From Tyto alba (Eukaryota > Chordata > Aves > Strigiformes > Tytonidae): a stretch of 64,000 bases of DNA. The translations under genes were made by a program, and so were the position numbers. The stretch is taken from positions 7,719,427-7,783,426 of the forward strand of contig NW_024881296.1 of the NCBI RefSeq assembly GCF_018691265.1, in the 5' to 3' direction. How positions within the stretch are numbered: the stretch's first letter is position 1; the number at the start of each line of letters is the position of its first letter. Under the pieces are notes generated by a model, which did not search any database, was not told where the DNA came from, and saw nothing but the letters and a program-made list of their open reading frames with translations. Shown here in pieces: positions 49,201 through 62,520 of the stretch.

Positions 49201-52200
49201 ACCTCTGTGTGCCTCATGCTAATTAGCCTGTGCTAATCTTACACTAGTTCATGTAACAGAAAGATAGTGCATCCAGAAGGATTTTACCTGGATTAATGAG
49301 TAAGGTTTCAGTAGGATGCTGTGAGATTAATTTTTTTGTCACTTTGTTTTCACTTTAGAAGTAGAAAAATACAAGGAAATGCTAATTTAGATTGAAATCA
49401 CTAACATAGAAAAATGAAGTAATTTGCAAATGCTGGAATTCAGGTTGCCTGTACAACCTGGATGTGACCCAGTATGTGTAGGGGGAGTCATTAGGGTCCC
49501 TGAATCCAGGCCACTGCAGCCTCGGATAGCCAGTCAGTAGCTGGTTAGCTCAAAACAGTGACATCTTTTCCACATGCTTTTACTCATCACTGGCCATAAA
49601 ATACTACTGATCCTGTAATTATCCTCCAATAAACTTTAGACCTATTGAAAAGGATGAAACAATGTGCCAGGAGAACACAACACAAGAGGTGCAGGGCACT
49701 GCTTGTGTTTTCAGTCCTGCAGTTGCTGAAAATTTTTTTGTTAAATTTCCCCTAGACCATATCACAGAGGAGGGAGAAAATAGTCTTGATATTCTGGACT
49801 AAGTGTGTGGTACGTGAGAAGACACATCAGTTAGGCACATGAGAGATTCAAATGTTCATGGGAATGTCCATGCTATACGCAGCTATATGCATGTTTTTGT
49901 CTATAAACATATCAGAGGAAATGGGAGAGAACCATGTTAGACTTGACAAGAGGAAAACTGTCAGCTAACTAGGAGAAACTCAGAGATCTGATGAGGGCAA
50001 TGTAAGTATGATGCGAACAAATGGCAGCCATCTGCAAAAATGTTGCAGTTCTCCCGTAGCAATCTGAGCAGGGCTCTGTCTGCATCTACCGCACAGTTGT
50101 TTGCTACATCAGCCCTTTGCTCCAGGATGGGAATAAGCTGCAGCCACCACTGCATACGCTCCGGGAAGCAAGTACAGCAATGTCATTGCACATCTTGAAG
50201 AGGTGCTAGATTTTCTCACCACCCACTCAGCTACCTGCAGGATCGAAAGCTGAGCGGCTCTGTAGAGGCTACATGCCTGTATTCAGAAGAAGGTGGCTCA
50301 GGGCACTTCCACAGCAGCAGATGCAGATTCGTAGCTCTGTCCCCAGGTGCTACTATCATAGTGAGCCCTGGGAGGAGCCGATACTGCAGGCTTCCAGCAG
50401 CATCCTGCGACCTTCTGCTTTATGTACTTCTCCTCTTTATATGGTACAGACAGAGCTGTTGCTGCAGAGTCATTGTAGCAAAATGGAGTTTTGAGCAGGT
50501 AAACTAAATGGAGAATTTGTTTAAAAGGCACGTGCTGGGCTGGGTATTACAGACAGACAGAGTCCTGACGGTCAGATTTGATGGGAGGCTAAGCCAGTGC
50601 TGCTGCAGAAGTGTGGGCCTGACTGCAGCAGCATGAAAACAATAAAAAATTTAAAAAGCCATTTCTCGGCATTTCTTCTGTGGCATGCGTTGTAGCTTGC
50701 TTACACTCCTGTACTGAGTGCTGTGTTGTGTTTTTTCTTTTAATCCATGATTACATGCTTTCTTTATAAATAGGCATACAGAAGAACATGCTTTTTTACT
50801 TACATAGCTTTGAGTGTAAAGCCAGTTTGCAGCTTTAAGTAATCTAAAATGTTCATAACCATATTGGTATCTTGCATATGAACCAAATGTTGATCATTTA
50901 GATTTAATTCTCCTTTGGTAGGCAGTTTTAGAACTTTGTTGGTTTGTTGTCTTTTGCACAGTCAAACTAGAGGTTTGCTAAATCTGGCTAGATTTGATAC
51001 AAGTCGTAGGAAGTGATTTTGTGGTTAGAGATTATTTTAAATGCAACTTGTTTGTTTAAGACCACAGTTGAATACAGAAATCCTTCTGATACTCTGTATG
51101 ACCCTGTCAGGAATAGAAAAGTAACAAGCCATTGTGTAGAAGTCAAGAAATGTGTGTGAACAGTCCTATTTGCAGACTTGAAGGTGCAGTTCTTTAGAAA
51201 AGTTTTTAAACTGAGGTTTCTTCCTGCCTTATGATTGTCAAAGTAGTAATTATTCCAGAAGTGTAATATTCAGAACAGTTTTCCATTTCTAAAGTCTGAG
51301 GTTGTTACTGAAAACGTAACTGAATTCACAATGGCGTATCTTTTTGTATTAAAAGAAAAAATTGATGCCCTTCTTAACTTGCCATATGCTGAATATTTCA
51401 TTTTTCAGGGATATAGAATAAATAAGAACAAAAAAATTCCAAAAAATGTGTCCCTCTTTTGCAACTTACTCACTGACCTTTGTAGTTTTCTTAGGTTTTC
51501 TTGTCACAGAAAAAAAACGCCAAACAAAGATAATACAGAAATCAAGGATGTTTTTTGAGAGGTAAAACTTCAATATCTTGCTGAATAAGAAGAGAGTAAA
51601 TACTATGTCTGTGGAGCTTACAGGTGATAGAGCTATGAGTTGTTACAATGAGAGACAAGTGGGTAGGAGTGGAAAAACAAAATCCTCTTTGAAAAAGGCA
51701 GGCTAATGCAATGAGGAATTCGAAAATGGATGAGGTGGAAGCTCTAGTTTATCAGAAGAGATTAAGGAGTATTCTCATGAGCACATCTGCAAATATATTC
51801 CATTAATCAGAACATGCCTGAAGCTTTAATGACCTCTTTAGACAAGGAAAGTATTAAGAATATTTTTCTAGATTACAGGTATTTTGATGTTTTATGAGGA
51901 AATTATTACCACCATTTTTTAAAATATATGTGAGTACAGACACACTGCCTTATTGTAAATAGCAGAGTTTATGCTCCAGATTATCTCTTTTTCTCGCCTG
52001 GGATTCGGTCTGGAGTAAAACACATCTGAAGAGAGTTTAGTGCTCTCATATTAGCATTCCCTAAACCTCTACACATGTTGCAGAGACAGTACAGACTGCA
52101 ATACACTCATGCTCTGCTTGCAGCCATCCTCTGGAAAGCTCCAAGAACAGAACCAGACTTTAGGTCCACTTTTTGACAGTCACAAACAGCACTACGAAGG

Positions 52201-55200
52201 AGCTGGGGATTATGGCTCCAGTATGAAACCTCTGTTTATGCAGCATCCCACCCACACTGGGTCTAACTCTTCTCTTGTACTTGCTTTCATAAACATCCCT
52301 GTTTACAAGATTCTCCAACAAAATATTTTTTAAAAGAGTAAGAGACGTATATTGTGCATCTCATCTCACCCTCCCGTGAAACTTCCATTTAGTGTAAACA
52401 TCAGGCAAGTATGACAGCCTTCTTCCTGCGAAGAGGATGATGAATTCTGAGTTTAGGGGGAAGCACAGCTCAGCTACAGTCAGTGGCAAAACTCCAGCTG
52501 ACTTGAGCGGAACTCGGATTTGGCCCTTGGTGTTCATCTCATCTCTAACTCGCTAAGGATAGAATAAAGCCTGGAAATCCATGTGTTTATACTTTGCGTT
52601 TGTTCGTCAGATAACTTTCTGTCAGGTCCTTAAAACCATCTGTGTTTTTTTTTTTTTCAGCTCAGGAACTTGAATTACTGCCACATTCATGCTTGGAAAA
52701 ACTCAAGGCTTTCAGTGTAGTCCTGCACTGAAAAATGAGTACGTGGCTCCGATAAGTACAGTCATGGGTGTTCATTTTAGAAGTTAAAGCACATTTTTCA
52801 TTTTTGTTACTCCTGCTTCCTTTGCAAAGTCTACACTCAACAGAGCAGGTATGCATTCAGCACATCACTGTCATCAACATGTCCTTCCTTTTCCTTTTCT
52901 TCTATAAAACTTTTCCCTGGACTCCAGTTGATGGCTCACAAACCTCTTTAAACCACATGAGGTAATGACAAAGAGATTGTACAATTCCAGTGTGGCTCAG
53001 ACTTTGCCTGCCGAACCTTGGAAGGGAGGCAGAGGCACGGAATGTTCTCTGCCATCATCTCTTCTTTTCTGGACTGCAAGAGCATGTCCATCTGAGCTAG
53101 GATGAGAAGAGCTCATGTGCACAACTTGGAGCTCTTGTTTCTCTCACTGCGCAGCTGTGTGTAGGCATCCACAGCTCAGACCAAACCATGCCATGCATCT
53201 AGTCAGGGTAGGAACATTCTCAAAGGCGAATTAGAGACTTCAGTTTTATCACAGGAGTTCAGAAACCAGGGCACTAAACACACTTTATGGAATTAGAGGC
53301 CAAATTCTTTTGGTCCAGGTAAAGATTTGGTTGCTAGCAGCTTAAAGCTGCTTTTCATTTAGCAAACCAAGTAGCCTACATTCTATCTGCACAAGACAGT
53401 AACTTGTCAGCTTTAAATTTTAAAGCATATCTTAAACATTTCTGAGATGTTTGCTAAATTATTTTCATAAAAAGCTTTGAATATGAACCTATACAGGAGT
53501 GTGTTATGTGACTGACCAGACAGTTACCTTTAAATACCATTAGAAATGTTTGCAAGGAATCCATTTTATTCTGACTAGTTGGATGTATGTAAAAAGAAAT
53601 TAAGATTTTTTTTTTTTCCTTCAAAGGGTGTCTTTTTTTTATAAGATCAACCAGACAAATACTTTATACAAACCAAATTTAAAATAAATTAAGAACTTCT
53701 CATTTAATCCTGCTTGGCTTCAGTTCTGTAGCTCTTGATTTGTAATCTGAGAGAATGGTGGATGATGTTTTGCTATTTGGTGTTTTTCTCAAATTAGAAT
53801 TTGGAAGTAGAAGTTTTAAAAAAATTTTTTGAAGTACAAACACAAAACTCTAAAACTTTGTCCCATCTGGGTATTGTCCATTTGCCTTTGACTTGTATGA
53901 AGTGTTTATAACCTGTTTTTTCCAACGATCAGAGAATATAAGGAAGCATCATTTAAATTGTTGTAGACTTCATTGTGACCTCTGCTGGAAAGACTGAAGA
54001 GAGCTAGCATCAGTTAGGGGAGGAAGAATATGGCAGCAAATGGTTGTTTTGGGTGTTGAAAGGTTGCAGACAGAAATAATAATCCTTTTTTCTAAACTGA
54101 GTCTGTAAAAAGGTTTTTTTGGAGAAGCTTGAGAGGAATTGACCTTAACAAGACTTGATGATATTTGCCATAACACTGTCCTTACCTGAAATGCTTTCTG
54201 CCTTCAGTGCTTTATTTCCAAATCTTGTTTCCTCTTCCTTCAAATGAGTCCACTAAACTATCAGCCATGCTGAGTCTTACTGTCAAAATACTGAAAAAAG
54301 GACATTCTCCTTTATGGTGGAATTCCATGTGTGTTTACTGTGCTTATTATAGGACAAGCTTGTGGGATAATACAAGGAATTGAATGAAAGCGTAAGCAGG
54401 GCATTTTAGTGAGAGGTACAGTATGTGGAAGTATATGCGAATGGGAACTTGTGGTTAGAAGTGAACGCTAAAGGGAAATGGGAGGACAAGAACTAGATGG
54501 ATGTATGGTAGTACAACAGAAGAACTGTTGAGTTAAAAATACAGTGAAGAAGTCTTATTTACTTAAATTTCAGTTGGATAGCATTCAGTTGGAATGGAGA
54601 TTTTTTTTTTTTTTTTCCAGGTATTCTTCTTTCTACCCTCATATTATCTTTCCTTGCTCTCAGTCTCTGTGATACCAACAAAGCCTGCATCTTTGGTGAA
54701 AATGTGGCAGGAGCTGAGCCCAGAAAATATACTGAAAATGCAGCTCCCTCCCTTCCCCCAGCCACCTAGAGATAATTCCTAGACAGCTCTGAGAATAAGA
54801 AAAATAAAATCTTTCAATTCAGTGGAAGCTGTAGAATCAGTGCAGGAATTAAGAGGAAATTAAGAAAGGAGAAGAGTGCAGAAGAAACTGAATGCAGGTC
54901 ATGAACTTAATCTAGACATACTTCAGTTTTGGATGAGAGTTTAAAACATCCAACAAACAGGAAACAGCAGGAAGTTGGTCTGGTCTTCAGAGTAAGAGTT
55001 TGACTTACACAGCACCAGAAATGCAGGAGTTTTGTGAATTGTTAACCTAGAGATGGTAGACTTACAGATTAAGGGCTGAATCACAGATTTTAGGGGAGTT
55101 CAGGAGTGAGGTAGACACATCAAAGGTTATTCCTAGACTATGACTAGATCAGCAATTTTAAGCATTATAGTTCAATCAGCTGTCATTGGCAGACATCAAG

Positions 55201-57996
55201 TTGGGTTAGCAATCGTACTTTTGGTGGGCGCTCCAGTGATGAATACCAGTAGGATAGGTTTACTATCTCTCTTTATCCGTGCATCCCTCTACAGAGAAGC
55301 TATCTGGGCTGCTTAAGCAGGCAGTATAGGCTTGTCAGCAGTGGGAGGTGCACAAGTCATGGTGCAGCAAGTGTTAAACTCCAGGGTGACTTACATGCCC
55401 GGGGGTCTCTTGCCATGCCCGAGAGCCTACCAGCGACACGAGGCCTGGATGTCCTCCTGTCCTTAGGAGGAGAGCGTGGCGTAAAGGCAGCCCGTGCGCT
55501 GGAGTGGCTGTGTGGCAGCTTGGCTCGGCAGCAGCGGCACGCCACGCAGCCAGACCGTCCCCTGTAGTGCTCGAGAACACGCCGTCACCCAGTGATGGAG
55601 GGCAGGGACAGGCGGTGGCAGGGGGGCAAAGTCTGAGTCCTGCATGGACGACCTCAAAGGGTCTTCATGAGCTCTGGATTCTCTGATAGATGGGGTAAAA
55701 TGTCTCAGAGATTGATTCAGATTAGACCTTTGATAGGATTCTTTTGAATGTGATTTGTTAATCAGGGCAAACAGTGTTTTATCTCCTGGATTGACTTTTA
55801 CATTATCTTTAAGCTTCATCCCTCTCTAAACACGTATTTCTACTCCATCTCCAAGAAGTGCACTGAGAATAGGCATTTCTCAGTGTCTGTAAAACTGAGG
55901 TCTAAGTAACACGTTTCTGTCAGGAATAATAGGCTTGTATGATTCTTAACCGATACTTGCCACTGAGCTTAATGAGATGTCTGCTCTCCCAAATTGCCTC
56001 ACATTTTAGAAGTAAATTCTCTATGCAAAGGGTAGGGATTAAGAAACACAAACTCTACATTAAAATTAAATGAAAGAAGACCTCTTTCAGTGTTTATGAC
56101 TGGTAACTGAATAAATTCTTAAAAGCTTTTTGTGATATTCCCATAAAATTCTGGGGAAAAAAAAACAAGTTTCTGATATTATATTTATGACTATGGTCAA
56201 CTGACTTGTGTTACTATAGTTAGTATAATATAATGGCTATTAATTCACTGATGTTGCGGAGAGGTTTCCTAATTTACTCTAGGGTGACTTAAAGTAAGTT
56301 TAAAAGGGCCAGAAATCTCTGCACTTGTTTTAATGTGTGTTTAGTGAAGTCTTCTGCAAGAGAAGACAGCCTTTTCTAGATAAAACCTGTTTTTCTGTTT
56401 TGCTTAACAGGAGAAAGATTGTTTATAGATTATGTTTTTTTGATGTGTGTTTTCATTTTTAGTATGATAGTTGATTTCAACATTTCACTGAAATCTTAAC
56501 TTCTTGGAATGAAAAATACTATTTGAATAACTGAAGAATTCTAGCATGGCATCACAGATGGCATCAGTCTTTTTGCATGCTACTGTATATAATTGTTCAG
56601 TTTTCTGATAAGTCTAACTAAATGAGTTTCTTTCAAGACCTGACAGTGATAGATATGTGTAACATGAGCATAGATGAATGATATATGTGTCAAGAAAATA
56701 AATGTATTTTTCAATAGAGGTCTGGCTTCTTTCTGATAGTGTTTCTCAGGTACCTATGTAAAATTTTTGGTCCTCCTCAAACTTTGTAATCATCTTGTGT
56801 ATATGGTGTCTTTTGAGTGTTTTCTTTTGCAAACTGACCTGTCAGGATGCTTTGGCAATCTTTTGTTAAACTGTTTGCCATAACTCTGAAATTATGTCTC
56901 TAGAGCAATACAGAGGGCAGTGTTGTAGTCTGTGCAAACCTGTCATTTTTCTTCTGATCTGATGTATGAACATTGTAGGAAATGCCAGATCACAGATCCA
57001 TCTAACCAAGTGTGTTATTTCTTGGAGTGGCCATTATCAGTTATTTTGAGAACAAGCTAATAACAGGACACATATAAAATAGGGATATCCTGGCAGGGCA
57101 TGGCTTCCCTACACTTGGAAGTCCTTTACTTGCAGTCTTGGGGTTTTGCAGTGAAGAAGAGTACACCAGTACCTCATGGCACATAAATGGGAGGAGAGGA
57201 AGCAGCCTGACTCTGTGAAAATAAGTGGCTGTGGACAGCAGCTGCTGGGTAGAACGTGATGGTAGCAGAACCCCTTTGAGTATAAGTCAGCCCCACAGAC
57301 TACTGAGTGCTGTGGCTTTTCCCTGCTTGGAGACCTCCTGTACTTGAGGTAGTTCACAGTGGGGCTCAGCAGCAGTGCTAGCACAGGTAATGACTTCCAA
57401 ATGGCATTCTTCACACACTGTTGCATTTCTCTTGGCATTGATTTGTTCCCATGCTTCCAGTGGAGTCAGAGCTTTGGCCATTTTTTAAGTTCTTTTCTTC
57501 CTAAAGCCTTGACATAATAATTGATGCATCCAACAATGTCCACAGAGCCCTGAGAGTATGGTCTAACTTATGCTTCCTTTTCTGACTGCAAAGATTTTCA
57601 GAAATGGAAGCCCACATATTGTAGCTATAACTTAAAGGGTGTTTCTTTGCTTCAGATTTTATTTTACTGTTTCCTGGCAACAGAGTGGTCAATATTTCTT
57701 GCCTTCATATCTCTTTAGTAGGTACTTCGTTTGGGGAATACATTTCCAACCAGGCAGTGATCATTAAATAGGTCAAATTTAGCACAAAAAATGTCTACAC
57801 ATTTTTTTTATAACGTTATATTATTAAATTAATTTGTTCTCTTTCTTGCATAACTTCTCGAGTACTTCTCATGTGCTATAACTTCCACATCTTTAGCCAA
57901 AGGCAAAAGACTAACATGTCTTGAAAGGAAATAATTGCTGCTCTCAGTATTGTGTACGGACAGAATTAGTTACATCTCATCAGAAAATAGTCTCTC

Positions 57997-58042
57997 AAAT
58001 GCTGGTAGATATTAAATGTAAATGCTGCTGGATATTAAATGT
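57997..58042. repeat. two-copy 23-bp tandem duplication
   Basis: Two adjacent 23-bp units (AAATGCTG...ATATTAAATGT) differ at two positions. It is a recent slippage-type duplication. Confidence 0.85.
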
Positions 58043-58265
58043 ATACAAAGGATAAACTGAAGTAAACCAAAACTTAGCATAAAAACATTCAGTATTTCAT
58101 TCTGTAGGATATGTCTGAATGTACAATACTTGACAAAAGACACTTCTTTAAATGTTGACTTGTAGGGTTTTTTTTTTTTCAGTGTTCGTGTTTCTGCACA
58201 GATCTGAGGGAGTGAAAGCATATGCATGCAATGTGTGGTATAATCCTCTTTGAGTATGTATTTTG

Positions 58266-59110
58266 TGTACAAGAGCAGCTATACTAGGTCATATCAAAGG
58301 TCCATGTCCTTCAGTATCCTCACTTCATCAGTGACTGTAAACAGATACTGAAGGAGGAGTGAGATCAGGACAAGCCCGTACTGACACCTCTTTATAATAC
58401 TCTGCCATCATCCAATATCTGCATCTCAGCGACATCTTGGGCAAGATGTTGTTTATTATACCTAATAACCTTCAGTGGAAGCTTTTCTATGTAAATTCCC
58501 ATAAGCGTTGAACATTCCACAATATCCTTTGGTAAAGGTTTCCTTAAATCTACTGCATAGTGTGTGACAAACCACTTCCTTTTGTTTGTTGTGAGCCTGG
58601 TTCCTACTAGCTCTGTTTGCTTCCTGACAGTTCTTGCACAGGAGGAGACAGTGGACACCAATCCCTGTCCAGTCTTTTAATGACATTTATGATTTGGGTA
58701 GACCCCTTTTTTACATTCCCCAAAGTCATTTCTATACCTGGCTGAAGAGCTCTAGCTTAGACATTTATTCCTTTCATAGAAACCATTCCATAGCTTCAAT
58801 ATCCCTTTTGCCCTTCTTGGAGCCTTTTCCAGCTCTACCATTTCTTTTCTCAAATGAAGGGATGAAAACTGCATGCAGTATTCAAGGTGCAGTGACCAAA
58901 AATTTGCATAGTGGCATAGCGATGTGTTCATGTCTTTCCTTGCTAATAATTCCAAATATTAGGTTGCCTTTTTTGCCTGTTGTTGAGCACTGAGCTGTTT
59001 TCATGATATATCATGACCTCAGGATCTCACTTCTGGCTGATAATGATCAGCACAGAGTCTTTCATTTTATGTGTGAAGCTAGGATTGTTTTTTCACATAT
59101 GCATCACTTA
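58266..59110 (-). mobile_element. very old amniote CR1/L3-like LINE, minus strand
   Basis: In reverse orientation the sequence follows the layout of the CR1/L3-like family widespread in turtles and other amniotes: TACTAGGTCATATCAAAGGT (3' UTR near the left edge), TAGTGTGTGACAAACCACTT, CCTTTTGTTTGTTGTGAGC, CTTGGAGCCTTTTCCAGCTC, TGCATGCAGTATTCAAGG, CTAATAATTCCAAATATTAG, GAGCACTGAGCTG and TTTTCACATATGCATCAC. Coding frames are only fragments. Divergence is large, consistent with insertion before the radiation of modern birds. The order is intact over about 840 bp, which is long for so old a copy. Confidence 0.8.
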
Positions 59111-60137
59111 TGTACATGAATATACATGAGCTGTTGAAAGTGGAGTCCCCTGTAGATATTCTGTGGATTTGTCTAGACTACTGAAATAAGTCAAGATGAG
59201 TTTGGAGTTGGCTAGTACGTTTTATCTCTTTTTACCCATTACCTTAGGATAGTGAAAAATACTTTTAACTAAGTAGTTAGGATCCACTGGAGATTCTCCA
59301 AAATATGTGCCTCAGCTGGCTAGGAAAAAGGTACTAACCTGTATCTTCATGAGTAAGAAGATAAAGTTCAGGTCGTTGCTAGTGGGGAAAACAAGTTAGC
59401 TAACACTGAACTGTTCTGAGCCACATGTCTGCATCTTGACAGTTCTTTTGTCAATTGAGAAAAAGAACTACCTCTTGTTTTTTACTTTTTTTAAACAGAC
59501 TTTGACCTTAACTCTCATTTACTCAAAATCCATGTTGCACCACTCAGCCAGTATAATGAAGGCTTGAAATAAGCATGCATGTAATTTGAAGCCTATTTTT
59601 CTAGCATTATTGTTTAAAATGCTTTTGATATAAGTGGTAATCAGAATCCTTATTTTGAACATAAAAATAAAGAATATTATTTTATCAGTGGCTGAAAAAC
59701 AAAAAGCACAAAGTACAGTTGTATTCTAAAGAACAATCTGAAGTCATTTCTAAATGAAGTTTGCATTACCATAAAAGAAAATAAGTGCTGCTATTCATTT
59801 GTCTCGTGTACATCTTTTGTTGGATGTCTCATTAGAAATTACACAAACTGAGCATAAAAATGTCCTTCCCTTTTGAATATATTTTAGCACAGACTGTTTC
59901 ACTTTCCCACTCTTTGTTTTGATGTATCTACAGATAGAAGTGTCCATTACTGTGAAGTACCTGGCCACATCTGCAAGTAATTTTCAGGCTTTTGAACTCT
60001 CCCAGATTTTTTCATTTATAAGTTGCATTCAGATTTGCCATACTGATTTTGGTTTTGTTATATTGGTGCATGACATCCATTCAATCAAAAAAAGAATGTG
60101 ATGATGTTATTTGATGAACAGCTGGGTTATCTTTTAT

Positions 60138-60172
60138 AATAAAGTTTGCCTTAAAACAAAACAAAAAAAAAA
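60138..60172 (+). other. AATAAA followed by an A-rich tract: possible transcript or retrocopy 3' end
   Basis: AATAAAGTTTGCCTTAAAAC is followed within about 20 bp by an A-rich run (AAACAAAACAAAAAAAAAAG). This spacing is what a polyadenylated retrocopy, or a genuine cleavage site in A-rich DNA, would look like. The preceding 250 bp has only a 60-codon frame without recognised homology, so the source is unknown. Confidence 0.3.
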
Positions 60173-61790
60173 GATGAAGAAAATGTATTAACTCTTCCTG
60201 ATGAAAAGAAACAAACGAAACTGGAGTATTACTCCCCTTATGCCCAGACAACTAGGCATGTCCTTGCATATTCCTCACTTTCTTAGGACTAATCATCAAA
60301 GTAAAGTTACTCATCTCTCCTTCCAGAACTGCTTATATTTTTTTAATAGCAAATATTCCAGCTTCGGTTGGAATTTTTGATATGTTTGGAAAGAAGAACA
60401 CAAAAGCAAATCTGAATAGTCTCTGGAATCCACATATGTCCTCCCATATGACTGAATTGGCTTCTCTACCCTGTGCTCTTCTTTTTGTGTCTCAGGGATA
60501 CACGGCTCCATTTTCCACAACATGTTAACATTTTACGAATGGAAAATTCCAGAACTGTCTGTAAGCCAAGGTCAGGGCACTGCTGGGCTGTGCACTGGGA
60601 AGTCATCTCACTCAGGCTGCACTAGGTGCGGTAAGGACTGAGCCACTCAGAGCCAACACCAGCTCCTGCTGTGTCCTCTCCTCCCTTTGAGTTGATTAAT
60701 TGCCTAATTTCAGGGCCTGTGCAAATCTGTGCGCCCCATTCCATCACTCCTTCCCTTCTCTATAGATGTGGGCTGAATTCTACTCTGAAAGCCCAGCAGC
60801 ATCATATCTAGCATCCTTTTGTGAAGCAAATGCTAACTACATTTTAAACTCTGAAAGCAGAGAAATGCAAATTAAAGACATTTTAAAGCTTCCTTGTAAT
60901 GTCAGACTTATGCGGTTGTGGTTAAGCAGGAGTATTTGTGCCAACTTACGGTATCTCATGAATCTTTCAAATAGCTAATAATGGACAATCTGTATTCTGT
61001 AGATTGATCACAGATTTATTTTTTTGTAATTCTTAGGGATGAGATGTGAACTCTGCTGGTACAGAATGTGTCTCATCCTTGTAGACAATAAAGGAGCTAA
61101 AAAAGCTTCAGACAACTCATTAATTCAAATTTCCAGGAATCAAAAATAAGATGAAGCCTTTTCATTATACATGAAGAAAACATAGTAAGCATCCATTTCT
61201 CACCTATTTGACTGTCTTTTCTGTTGTACTGTTTTCCTTGAGGGAGTGCTGCTACCCAAGGGGTAAAGTGGATGTGTTTGTCATATATAACATGGACCTC
61301 CAAATCATAAGCACTGTGTCAGCTGCACAGGCTGCAAAGTGGGCAAATACTTGTTGTCACCAAGGTATTTCCAGCTGGGGTGAGAATACAGTGTGGTCTT
61401 CGAAGATAGCGAACTAATGGCTGGGTTATGGTATTGCATACCGACGTGAGCTGAGCTTCTCATCTCTAGCATGCTTGTACCCGGTAGGAGGAATGAAATG
61501 GAGGTTTTTGAGAATATCTTCCCCAGGGCATATTGCAGAGAGTCTGGCTTAAATTCTATACTTTCACCCCTATCAATTATTTCAGCAGTTCTTTGTGGCC
61601 CCTTAGCATTGTCAAAAAAGCCCCAAAGGGTCCTTAAGCCACTTAGTCCCCCATTTCTGGGTTGCATGCCATTGTGTGTGTCTGGAAGCATAGCACCAAA
61701 GGGTATGCATTTCAGTGCAGGTGAAAACAGTGGAAATTAAGACATGATTATAGCTAAGTAGCTTTACGTGTCCTAGGCAGCATAATTTTG

Positions 61791-61845
61791 AAAACAAACA
61801 AACAAACAAACAAATTATCCAGACTTTTTTTTTTTTTTTTTTTTT
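61791..61845. repeat. (AAAC)n microsatellite with adjacent T21 run
   Basis: About six AAAC units (61791-61814), a 10-bp spacer and 21 T. It is simple sequence. Confidence 0.9.
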
Positions 61846-62478
61846 AGGCTGGTGTTTAAAGAGTTTAGTCAAAACAGGAGAAACAATATTGTGTGCAGTT
61901 ATGGATCCCTTTAGTGCCAACCCCAGCCACAGAATTCCCTCACAAGGAAGGAAAGGCCCTGGGAGATGCTGCTTCAGTTCCTACACAAAATTCTGTTAGT
62001 GTCATATCCACACAAAGTGCATGGTTACATCAGACATCAAGAACCTGTTCCACATATAACTTTATATATCATATAACTCTACTCCTTCCTAGCTGATACA
62101 GTGAAGTCCTTCCTAAGCCTGGGTTCATTGCTTCCTCCATTTATGTCTACAGAACAGTCTGTCTTATACCTCCCTGGGCATTCATCCTCAGTGAAAAAAG
62201 ACAGTGAAACATGATTCACTTCTGACAGTACCATAAAGCTGAAACAATTTTTCTATATACAGAGATGCTGTTTGATTTACTTCGTGTTTTTAGATTCACA
62301 ACTCAGGAATCTCTAAAATTTGCTTCCAAATGTTATACATTGATCAATTTACTTTAGATGTTTTATGAAAGTGCAGCCAAGACTGTACTGTCTGTAGTCA
62401 GATACCCGTGTAATCCTCTTAATTCTGAATGCCATGAACACTATGAAAACAGAGGTTTCATTCACAATTTAAAATTGC

Positions 62479-62520
62479 TTTTAACTACACTAAAATTCAT
62501 TTTAACTACACTCAAAATGA
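62479..62520. repeat. two-copy 21-bp tandem duplication
   Basis: TTTTAACTACACTAAAATTCA is followed immediately by a second copy with three or four changes. It is slippage-type. Confidence 0.75.

Larger units (their letters stand above)
44761..58265 (+). other. presumed intron or intergenic DNA; no gene seen
   Basis: About 13.5 kb of mostly AT-rich sequence. Features are a C12 run at 46204-46215, a GC-rich patch at about 46850-47230, another CpG-containing patch at about 55380-55640, T- and A-runs, and a 23-bp tandem duplication at 57997-58042. The GC-rich patches carry open frames of 118-144 codons with no recognisable family and no supported splice sites, so I do not call them genes. Confidence 0.45.
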
